Assembly: GCA_903933765.1 (NCBI GenBank)
Contig: CAIZLI010000077.1
Span: 1 to 5,987 of the forward strand
Reading direction: 5' to 3'
Source of the DNA: an uncultured Bacteroidota bacterium
GTDB lineage: Bacteria > Bacteroidota > Bacteroidia > Chitinophagales > Chitinophagaceae
Length of the DNA stretch: 5,987 bases
In this document: piece by piece, positions 1-5,987 of the stretch
Layout of the letters: each line of letters starts with the position of its first letter
Position numbering within the stretch: the first letter of the stretch is position 1
Notes under the pieces: model-generated
The model's database searches: none
The model's input: only the letters and a program-made list of their open reading frames with translations
Told to the model about the DNA's origin: nothing
Position numbers and translations under genes: made by a program

Positions 1-1
1 A

Positions 2-328
2 AAGAATGTTACAAGAGATGTGGTGAATTCAATTGAGAATTCAATCAACCCAGGTAACGTTTCAACTCGTTTCTTAGAAAAAGGTGATTATATCCGTTTT
101 GCAAATGCTAGCATCAACTATGCTGTGGATGTAAAACAAGGTTCTTTCATCAAAGGTTTGAATCTTTCTCTTTCTGGTCAAAACTTAGGTTTATTTACTA
201 AGTACAGTGGTTTAGATCCAGAAGTGAATGTGGACAAATCTAGAAACGGTGTACCTTCTCGTGGATTTGACTATACTGCAACTCCAAGAGCTCGTGTGTT
301 CACATTAGGTATCAACGCTCGTTTTTAA
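2..328 (+). CDS. SusC/RagA-family TonB-dependent outer-membrane transporter, C-terminal fragment
   Basis: The frame is open from the left edge, so this is the 3' end (108 codons plus TAA) of a longer gene; the in-frame GTG at 20 is internal. The visible part matches the last barrel strands of SusC/RagA transporters. It has the segment FLEKGDYIRFANASINYAV (residues 23-41 of this fragment), then a SGQNLGLFTKYSGLDPEVN stretch, then SRGFDYTATPRARVFTLG close to the end. It finishes on a terminal Phe after alternating polar and hydrophobic residues, the usual outer-membrane beta-barrel end signal. In characterised systems SusC imports oligosaccharides or peptides across the outer membrane using TonB energy. 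The N-terminal carboxypeptidase-like, plug and TonB-box parts are not in view, so substrate cannot be judged. A SusD-like gene starts 20 bp downstream, as expected for the paired operon. The family assignment is firm; the substrate is unknown. Confidence 0.93.
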   Translation, partial: KNVTRDVVNSIENSINPGNVSTRFLEKGDYIRFANASINYAVDVKQGSFIKGLNLSLSGQNLGLFTKYSGLDPEVNVDKSRNGVPSRGFDYTATPRARVFTLGINARF

Positions 329-348
329 ATTAATAAATAATTATACAC

Positions 349-1917
349 ATGAAAAATAATTTCATCAAACAAACAGCTATCTATACCGCTGCAATTGCAG
401 TGAGTTTAGGTGCGGCTTCTTGTTCTAAATTAGACGAGAAAGTGTTTGGCTCAAAATCTGTTGTTGCTGCATCTACTGGTGGAGCTGCTTCTGCGAATCT
501 TGCATCTGTTTATGATGCAACAAACAATTTGATGGGCCAAGGAAACTGGTATGCTTTACAAGAGCATTCTACAGACGAATTACTTGGACCAACTCGTGGT
601 ACTGACTGGGATGACTTTGGTACTTGGAGAAAAATACATTTACACGCTGTAGATGGTGCACACAATCAATTATTTGATACTTGGAATGGTATCAATGGCG
701 GTCTTTTCAAAGCGACTTTAGTTGCTGAAAAAGGTGCTGCTGCTGATCAACCTGCTGCAAAATTCTTAAGAGCTTTCTTAGCAACTCAAGTAATGGATAT
801 TTTCGGTCAAGTGCCTTACCGTGGTGCTGCTGATGGTCCAGACGTAATCCCTGCAGTAAAAACAAGATCTGAAGCTTTTGATTGGATCATGACTGATCTT
901 GATGCTGCAATTGCTGCATTGCCTTCGAATGCTACTATTACTGATAGCCGTAAAGCAACTAAACAAGGTGCTCAATTTTTGAAAGCGCGTTTAATGTTGA
1001 ATAAAGCTGTTTACAAAGCAGATCCTAAAACACCTACTACTTTCACATTTGCTGCTGCAGATATGAACTCTGTGATTGCAATGGTTGACGCAATCGCAGC
1101 TAGTGGTAAATTCGCTTTATCTACTAATTACTGGGATAATTTTGTTTGGGATAACCATACAAAATCAAAAGAGTTGATCTACACTAGAGGTGGCGACGGC
1201 GCTACTCAATCAGGTGGAAATATTAACGTAAACTGGTATACAGGTATGGGAACACACTACAACCAAACATTCTCTGGTTGGAATGGTTTCACTACTACTG
1301 CTGATTTCTACAACTCATTCCCTGATGTTGATAAAAGAAGACAATCTGATGTTGCTGGTTACACGGAGTTAACTGGTTTCAATGCTGGTTTCTTAGCTGG
1401 TCAACAATATAAGTATGACAAAGGTGTGAAAGTGAAAGTTAAAGACCGTTCTGGTTCTGACTTAGTGTTCACTCCAGATGTATCTTTATTCTTCTCTACT
1501 GAATCTAAGGGTATCAGAACAATGAAATACCCAATGGAGTATAAGGATGGCAATTTCAATGGTAAAAACGACTATGTTTTCTTCCGTTACGCTGATGCGT
1601 TATTGATGAAAGCTGAAGCGATTGTAAGAGGTGGAACTGCTACTGGCGGCGAAACTGCTCTTTCTATCGTAAATAGTTTGAGAGCTCGTTCTGGTGCACC
1701 AGCATTAACTGCTGTAACATTAAGCGATATCTTAGCTGAAAGAGGTCGTGAATTATACTTAGAGGCTGTAAGACGTCCAGATTTAATCCGTTTTGGAAAG
1801 TACAACGATCCAGTAAACGAAAGAGCTGTGAAGTCTGATGCTTCTAGAGTAGTTTACCCTATCCCTAACCAAGCAGTTTCTTCAAACCCTAATTTGAAGC
1901 AAAACTTCGGTTACTAG
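349..1917 (+). CDS. SusD/RagB-family outer-membrane nutrient-binding lipoprotein
   Basis: Complete 522-aa protein, a normal SusD-family length. The ATG at 349 is followed by a lipoprotein signal peptide: Lys residues at 2 and 7, a hydrophobic core, then lipobox LGAASC with the lipidated Cys25. The next residues SKLDEK carry the acidic charge typical of Bacteroidota surface-export signals. Family hallmarks follow: FLRAFLATQVMDIFGQVPY (139-157), a downstream helical TPR-like region (AFDWIMTDLDAAIAALP), YVFFRYADALLMKAEAI from residue 409, LAERGRELYLEAVRRPDLIR from 462, and the C-terminal signature VYPIPNQA...NPNLKQNFGY (502-522). Known members sit as a lid on their SusC partner and capture substrate at the cell surface. 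The start lies 20 bp after the SusC stop with only A/T-rich sequence between, so the two are co-transcribed. No Shine-Dalgarno is visible, which is normal here. In-frame Arg codons are only CGT and AGA, and Ala is rich in GCT, suggesting high expression. Which ligand it binds cannot be read from the sequence. Confidence 0.96.
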   Translation: MKNNFIKQTAIYTAAIAVSLGAASCSKLDEKVFGSKSVVAASTGGAASANLASVYDATNNLMGQGNWYALQEHSTDELLGPTRGTDWDDFGTWRKIHLHAVDGAHNQLFDTWNGINGGLFKATLVAEKGAAADQPAAKFLRAFLATQVMDIFGQVPYRGAADGPDVIPAVKTRSEAFDWIMTDLDAAIAALPSNATITDSRKATKQGAQFLKARLMLNKAVYKADPKTPTTFTFAAADMNSVIAMVDAIAASGKFALSTNYWDNFVWDNHTKSKELIYTRGGDGATQSGGNINVNWYTGMGTHYNQTFSGWNGFTTTADFYNSFPDVDKRRQSDVAGYTELTGFNAGFLAGQQYKYDKGVKVKVKDRSGSDLVFTPDVSLFFSTESKGIRTMKYPMEYKDGNFNGKNDYVFFRYADALLMKAEAIVRGGTATGGETALSIVNSLRARSGAPALTAVTLSDILAERGRELYLEAVRRPDLIRFGKYNDPVNERAVKSDASRVVYPIPNQAVSSNPNLKQNFGY

Positions 1918-1947
1918 GATTTACTTTAAATAGTTTACCTATTATAG

Positions 1948-1976
1948 AAAAGGCTGCCGTTTACGGCAGCCTTTTT
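1948..1976 (+). terminator. Intrinsic terminator of the SusC-SusD operon
   Basis: Perfect inverted repeat: GGCTGCCG (1952-1959), loop TTTA, CGGCAGCC (1964-1971). The stem is extended by AAAA at 1948-1951 pairing with the first T residues of the tract 1972-1976. It begins 30 bp after the SusD stop codon. Because A's precede and T's follow the stem, it could also stop transcription on the minus strand, but no minus-strand gene is seen here. Confidence 0.92.
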
Positions 1977-2017
1977 GTTTCCAGAAGGTTTTGAAAATTT
2001 TAAACCTCCTAGGAAAC
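1977..2017. repeat. Imperfect inverted repeat between the two terminators
   Basis: The outer arms GTTTCC (1977-1982) and GGAAAC (2012-2017) are complementary. Continuing inward, AG (1983-1984) pairs with CT (2009-2010) if A2011 is bulged out, A1985/C2008 is a mismatch, and AGGTTT (1986-1991) pairs with AAACCT (2002-2007). The loop is about 10 nt and A/T-rich. This gives 14 pairs in a long interrupted hairpin without a T-tract, so it does not look like a terminator. It could be a structured leader or spacer RNA, or a copy of a dispersed palindromic element. The sequence alone does not decide. Confidence 0.5.
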
Positions 2018-2032
2018 AACTATTATGATTTT

Positions 2033-2058
2033 AGGCGGGCGTATACGCCCGCCTTTTT
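2033..2058 (+). terminator. Second terminator-like hairpin, a perfect 22-bp palindrome upstream of the propeller gene
   Basis: Half-site AGGCGGGCGTA (2033-2043) is followed by its exact reverse complement (2044-2054). T's run from 2054 to 2058, and a second T run lies at 2062-2066. As RNA this gives a very GC-rich stem with a TATA loop and a U-tract, the form of a + strand intrinsic terminator. The minus-strand side lacks a comparable T run. It ends 34 bp before the start codon at 2093, so it is either a back-up terminator for the SusCD operon or a leader attenuator of the next gene. A perfect palindrome could also be a dimeric-regulator operator, but the U-tract favours a terminator. Confidence 0.75.
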
Positions 2059-2092
2059 GTATTTTTATGCATTACAATACGAATGTGTTTTT

Positions 2093-5000
2093 ATGCAAAA
2101 AATTTATTTACTACTTTTTGTTTCCATCTTTTTTTCAGCTTGTATAAAGTCAAAGGAAGGGCAGCTTTTTGAATTGGTAGAAAACAGCGGGATTCAATTT
2201 ACCAATACGGTGACGGACGAAAAGGATAATAATATCTTTAAGTATCGAAATTTTTACAATGGAGGTGGAGTAGGCATTGGTGATATCAATAATGATGGAC
2301 TAGCCGATGTGTTTTTTACTGCGAATCAAGGTGCCAATAAATTATTTTTAAATAAAGGTGATTTTAAATTTGAAGACATTTCTGATAAAGCAGGATTTTC
2401 AAAAAAAGACCAATGGAGCACTGGTGTGACGATGGTGGATATTAATAACGATGGTTGGTTGGATATTTATGTAGCCAATGCAGGACATATGATGGAAGAA
2501 GACCTACGTAAAAATCAATTGTTCATCAACAACCATGATTTAACTTTTACGGATAGTGCAGAAGCGTATGGTTTAGCAAACAATGGCTACACAACACATG
2601 CCTCTTTCTTTGATTATGATATGGATGGTGACTTGGATTGTTTCATGGTCAACAATAGCCCCATACCTGTCAATACTTTAAACTATGCCAATGCAAGAGA
2701 TATCAGAGCAGAAAATTCAGATGTCGCAGATTTTTTGAAAGGTGGTGGCGATCATTTGTATAAAAATGAAGGTGGTAAATTTATAGAAGTATCTGCTGAA
2801 GCGGGTATACATGGAACACTCATTAGTTTTGGTCTAGGTGTAACCATTGGAGATGTAAATGGGGATGCATGGCCAGATGTCTATGTGTCCAATGATTTTT
2901 TTGAAAGAGATTATTTATACATCAATCAAAAAAACGGCAGATTCAAAGACGAAATAGAAACCTATACCGAACACAATAGCATCGCATCGATGGGTACGGA
3001 TATGGCCGATGTCAACAATGATGGCTATCCAGATATTTTTACCACAGAAATGTTACCTGATAATGATTTTCGATTAAAGACAACAAGCTCATTTGATAAT
3101 ATTGATATCTATCGATTGAAAGTAGCTAGTGGGTTCTACCATCAGTTCATGCACAATGCTTTGCAGTTAAATAATAAGAATGGCAAGTATAAAGAAGTAG
3201 CGCGTTTTTCGGGTGTGGAAGCAAGTGATTGGAGTTGGGGAGAGATGATCTTTGATGCAGACAACGATGGGTACAATGATATCTATGTGAGTAATGGTAT
3301 TTATCGAGATTTAACCAATCAGGATTTCATCGATTTCTTTGCCAATACCATGATTCAAAAAATGGTGTTGTCTGGTAAGAAAGACGAGATTAGTAGTATC
3401 ATTGAAAAAATGAGTAGTCAGCCCATTCCAAATAAAATGTTCAGAAACAATGGAGATTTAACTTTTAAGGACATGGGTAAGGATTGGGGTTTGGATATTC
3501 CAAGCTTCTCCAATGGCGCAGCTTATGGTGATTTAGACAATGATGGTGACTTAGATATGGTGGTAAATAATAATAATATGCCGAGCTTTGTATTTAAAAA
3601 TAAGAGCAGAGAAAAAAATAAAAACGGATACATTGGATTTAAACTTAAAGGCCTGCCAGGAAACATCAATGCAGTAGGTGCAAAAATCAATGTTTTTATT
3701 CAAGGACAAATTTTAAGTAAGGAAGTCATTCCTGCAAGAGGGTTTCAGTCCTCAGTAGACTACAAACAAATATTTGGTTTAGGACAATTTAAAAAAATCG
3801 ATTCGGTGCAAGTGATTTGGCCTAATCTAACACAAAGTATTTTAAAATTACAAAAACTTGATACCGTCTACGCGATCGATCAAGCATCACAAATCGTCAA
3901 ACCATTTGTAGTACAGCAAGAAAAAGTAGCGCCATTATTTGAAGAAGTGAAAGCTAATTTTGAAAAACATACAGAGGATGACCATGTAGATTTTTATGCA
4001 GAAAGAATCATTCCAAGAATACTCTCCCAAGAAGGTCCAAAAGCGGCTACTGCAGACATCAATGGAGATGGCTTAGCAGATCTATTTATTGGAGGGGCTA
4101 ATAACAAGGGTAGTCAAATTTACCTTCAAACAAGTAATGGAGAGTTTAAACCTAAGCCTCAAATAGCATTCAACGCTTTTACTAGTTATGAAGATGTGGC
4201 TGCTGTATTTTTTGATGCTGATAAGGACGGAGATATGGATTTATTAGTGGGTTCGGGGGGTAACAATCGATTATCTAACAGAGGAGAATTGAATCACCGT
4301 CTTTTCTTAAACGATGGCAAAGCTAATTTTACGCACTTTGCGGACGCATTCCCTGTATTTGAATACAATACGGGCGTGATGGTACCTATGGATTATGATT
4401 TAGATGGCGACCTTGATGTATTTGTGGGTGCACGTAATACGCCATTAAAATATGGTGTAACGCCATCGAGCGCATTGTATCAAAATGATGGTTTTGGAAA
4501 ATTCAAAGATGTGACGTCGACCATTGCACCAGACTTTTCTAAACTAGGCATGGTAACGAGTGCAGTTTGGGGTAAAATTACAAGCAAACCTCGTTCAAGT
4601 TTAATTGTAGTAGGTGATTATATGTATCCTGTGATCTATGCCTTTGAAAATGGAAAAATGGTGGAGCAGGCTTCTAACTTAAATGGAATGAATGGTTGGT
4701 GGCAATCTATCCAAATGGCAGACATAGACGGGGATGGTTTTCAAGACCTGATCATTGGGAATATGGGAGAGAATGGCTATTTAAAACCAACACCAGCAGC
4801 CCCGGTTAAACTTTGGATCAATGATTTTGATGGCAATGAAAGTATCGATAAAATTTTGACAAGAACGATTGATGGTAAAGATGTACCAGTCTTCATGAAA
4901 GGTGAAATGCAAGAACAAATCCCATTACTGAAAAAAGAAAATTTGAACTACGAGATCTATGCTAAAAAAGCTTTTCAAGCATTATTTAAAAAAGAATTGG

Positions 5001-5398
5001 TAGATAAAGCAGCGATGAAATTATACAACTACACCAGTTCAATTATTGCTTGGGGTAAAGGGGATGGGCAATTTGATGTGCAACGTTTGCCAAGCGAAGT
5101 GCAATTTTCTTCATTGAATGCAATGGTGTCCACAGATGTCAATGCAGACGGCAAAACAGACCTAATCATGGGCGGCAATCAATTTGGATTCTTACCACAG
5201 TTTGGTCGTTTAGATGCCAACTATGGATTGGTATTAATCAATAAAGGGAAAAGAGTGTTAGAAGTGGTTGAAGACAAACAGTCTGGTTTAGCCATTACAG
5301 GACAAGTAAGAGACATGGTCTTGTTTCAACAAGGTGCACAAAAAAAGATCTTGTTTTTTAGAAACAATCAGGCGCCGGTATTCATGAAATTAAAATAA
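2093..5398 (+). CDS. Large FG-GAP/VCBS-repeat lipoprotein with ASPIC/UnbV segment (CRTAC1-like)
   Basis: The protein is 1101 aa from ATG 2093. This start is chosen because it opens directly onto a lipoprotein signal, MQKIYLLLFVSIFFSAC, with lipid Cys17; upstream in-frame TTG codon 1991 would translate through the hairpins. Twelve Asp-rich calcium-type loops begin at residues 64, 116, 174, 254, 306, 388, 480, 655, 708, 767, 877 and 1015 (for example DINNDGLAD, DYDMDGDLD, DIDGDGFQD). A thirteenth variant, DFDGNESID, lies at 911. The fourth loop has Ala for the conserved Gly (DVNGDAWPD). Seven loops precede an ASPIC/UnbV-like segment at about 524-578 (NAVGAKINVFI...ARGFQS...FGLG...VQVIWPN). The second half reads as another propeller with loop-less blades near 820-850 and 1070-1101. 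Such repeats form integrin-like beta-propellers that bind Ca2+. It is probably envelope-anchored, on the surface or in the periplasm. No catalytic site is recognised and the function is unknown. A paralogue follows after 4 bp, so the two form an operon. Confidence 0.9.
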   Translation: MQKIYLLLFVSIFFSACIKSKEGQLFELVENSGIQFTNTVTDEKDNNIFKYRNFYNGGGVGIGDINNDGLADVFFTANQGANKLFLNKGDFKFEDISDKAGFSKKDQWSTGVTMVDINNDGWLDIYVANAGHMMEEDLRKNQLFINNHDLTFTDSAEAYGLANNGYTTHASFFDYDMDGDLDCFMVNNSPIPVNTLNYANARDIRAENSDVADFLKGGGDHLYKNEGGKFIEVSAEAGIHGTLISFGLGVTIGDVNGDAWPDVYVSNDFFERDYLYINQKNGRFKDEIETYTEHNSIASMGTDMADVNNDGYPDIFTTEMLPDNDFRLKTTSSFDNIDIYRLKVASGFYHQFMHNALQLNNKNGKYKEVARFSGVEASDWSWGEMIFDADNDGYNDIYVSNGIYRDLTNQDFIDFFANTMIQKMVLSGKKDEISSIIEKMSSQPIPNKMFRNNGDLTFKDMGKDWGLDIPSFSNGAAYGDLDNDGDLDMVVNNNNMPSFVFKNKSREKNKNGYIGFKLKGLPGNINAVGAKINVFIQGQILSKEVIPARGFQSSVDYKQIFGLGQFKKIDSVQVIWPNLTQSILKLQKLDTVYAIDQASQIVKPFVVQQEKVAPLFEEVKANFEKHTEDDHVDFYAERIIPRILSQEGPKAATADINGDGLADLFIGGANNKGSQIYLQTSNGEFKPKPQIAFNAFTSYEDVAAVFFDADKDGDMDLLVGSGGNNRLSNRGELNHRLFLNDGKANFTHFADAFPVFEYNTGVMVPMDYDLDGDLDVFVGARNTPLKYGVTPSSALYQNDGFGKFKDVTSTIAPDFSKLGMVTSAVWGKITSKPRSSLIVVGDYMYPVIYAFENGKMVEQASNLNGMNGWWQSIQMADIDGDGFQDLIIGNMGENGYLKPTPAAPVKLWINDFDGNESIDKILTRTIDGKDVPVFMKGEMQEQIPLLKKENLNYEIYAKKAFQALFKKELVDKAAMKLYNYTSSIIAWGKGDGQFDVQRLPSEVQFSSLNAMVSTDVNADGKTDLIMGGNQFGFLPQFGRLDANYGLVLINKGKRVLEVVEDKQSGLAITGQVRDMVLFQQGAQKKILFFRNNQAPVFMKLK

Positions 5399-5402
5399 TT
5401 AT

Positions 5403-5987
5403 ATGTTGTTTAAGTATATCCATAGAACTAAGAAGGCAGTATTCATTTTTACAATGAGTGCAATCCTACTTGCATGTAATACTACAAAAAAGGATACCCC
5501 ATTATTTGAAGCATTATCGGCTGAGCAAACAGGGATTCAATTTGAAAATAAATTACATCCTAATGAGCAGTTCAATATGTTTCATTATATGTACTATTAC
5601 AATGGCGCTGGTGTAGCAACAGGTGATTTTAATAACGACGGAAAGGCCGATATCTTTTTTGCGTCTAACGAGGGAGACAATCAATTGTATTTAAATAAAG
5701 GAGCATTAAAATTTACGGAAGTCAGTAAAGAAGCGCAGATTCCACAGGATAGTGCTTGGAATACAGGCGTGTCAGTAGTGGATATCAACAATGATGGTTT
5801 ATTGGATATCTATATTTGCAGACTAGGTAATTTTGAAAAATTTGTATCTAAGAATCAGTTATTGATTTGTGTAGGCATTGAAAACGGTATTCCAACATAC
5901 AAAGAAGCAGCCGCTGAATATGGGTTAGATTTTTCTGGATTTAGTACACAAGCAAGTTTTTTTGATTACGATCAAGACGGCGACTTA
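5403..5987 (+). CDS. Second FG-GAP/VCBS-repeat lipoprotein, N-terminal part (runs off the window)
   Basis: The first 195 codons are in view and the frame is still open at the right edge. ATG 5403 lies 4 bp after the preceding TAA, implying co-transcription and perhaps coupled translation. The signal peptide has a basic N-region (K4, H7, R8, K10, K11), a hydrophobic core and lipobox LLAC with Cys25. Starting at the internal ATG 5454 would leave only seven residues before the Cys, too few, so 5403 is preferred. Calcium-type loops DFNNDGKAD (75), DINNDGLLD (127) and DYDQDGDL (188, cut by the edge) are present. The protein aligns from end to end of the visible part with the upstream gene's N-terminus: TGIQFENKL versus SGIQFTNTV, then NGAGVATGDFNNDG versus NGGGVGIGDINNDG, then QASFFDYDQDGDL versus HASFFDYDMDGDL. 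It is therefore a tandem paralogue, presumably also about 1100 aa with an ASPIC/UnbV segment, though that part is not in view. Its molecular function is unknown. Confidence 0.88.
   Translation, partial: MLFKYIHRTKKAVFIFTMSAILLACNTTKKDTPLFEALSAEQTGIQFENKLHPNEQFNMFHYMYYYNGAGVATGDFNNDGKADIFFASNEGDNQLYLNKGALKFTEVSKEAQIPQDSAWNTGVSVVDINNDGLLDIYICRLGNFEKFVSKNQLLICVGIENGIPTYKEAAAEYGLDFSGFSTQASFFDYDQDGDL

Noticed and set aside
25..48. Two near-identical 12-bp units (GAATTCAATTGA / GAATTCAATCAA)
   Set aside because: The units match at 10 of 12 positions but simply encode NSIENSIN inside the SusC coding frame. A single short in-frame duplication is not good evidence of a mobile or regulatory element.
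20..328. A separate 102-aa gene starting at GTG 20
   Set aside because: The frame is open to the left edge and its content matches the interior of a SusC C-terminus, so this is a truncated gene rather than a small one.
778..975. Minus-strand open frame of 65 codons
   Set aside because: It lies wholly inside the SusD gene opposite a conserved family region, and its translation shows no recognisable motif or start context.
1587..1805. Minus-strand open frame of 72 codons
   Set aside because: It is antisense to the most conserved C-terminal SusD motifs, and the open frame is a by-product of that coding sequence.
1991..2092. An in-frame 34-codon N-terminal extension of the propeller gene beginning at a TTG
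   Set aside because: It would be translated through an inverted repeat and a terminator hairpin, has a non-ATG start, and would bury the clear lipoprotein signal peptide that begins at ATG 2093.
2282..5161. Recurrent GAT-AAT-GAT-GG type DNA motifs as a possible DNA repeat array
   Set aside because: They are the codons of the repeated Asp-rich loops, with irregular spacing and varied synonymous codons, so the repetition is at the protein level.
5454..5987. Alternative ATG start for the second propeller gene
   Set aside because: It would leave just seven residues before the lipobox cysteine, too short for a lipoprotein signal peptide; ATG 5403 gives a normal one.

Overview
The window reads as a piece of a Bacteroidota chromosome. 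It is AT-rich, all genes lie on the + strand, Shine-Dalgarno sequences are absent, and it carries an adjacent SusC-like/SusD-like outer-membrane pair, which is a hallmark of that phylum. The gene mix (SusC/SusD followed by large FG-GAP/VCBS lipoproteins with an ASPIC/UnbV segment) suggests a Cytophagales or Chitinophagaceae-type organism, but the exact lineage is a guess.

Layout: (1) Positions 2-328 hold the last 108 codons of a SusC/RagA-type TonB-dependent transporter whose start is outside the window. (2) After a 20-bp gap, 349-1917 encodes a complete SusD/RagB-family lipoprotein of 522 aa. (3) The 175-bp gap 1918-2092 holds three successive inverted repeats: a strong intrinsic terminator (1948-1976), an imperfect 41-bp inverted repeat (1977-2017), and a second terminator-like hairpin built on a perfect 22-bp palindrome (2033-2058). 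The last ends only 34 bp before the next start codon. (4) Positions 2093-5398 encode a 1101-aa lipoprotein with twelve canonical and one variant Asp-rich calcium-type loops arranged around a central ASPIC/UnbV-like segment, probably two beta-propellers in tandem. (5) Four bases later, 5403 begins a second, paralogous lipoprotein that runs off the right edge after 195 codons.

How the genes may work together: SusC and SusD form a TonB-powered outer-membrane channel with a substrate-binding lid. Here the usual partners (glycan-binding lipoproteins, glycoside hydrolases) are replaced, at least nearby, by a tandem pair of giant propeller lipoproteins. They may bind or process the substrate at the envelope, but neither substrate nor function can be read from the sequence. 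The terminators and a change in codon preference suggest that the SusCD pair and the propeller genes are separate transcription units with different expression levels, or that read-through between them is controlled.
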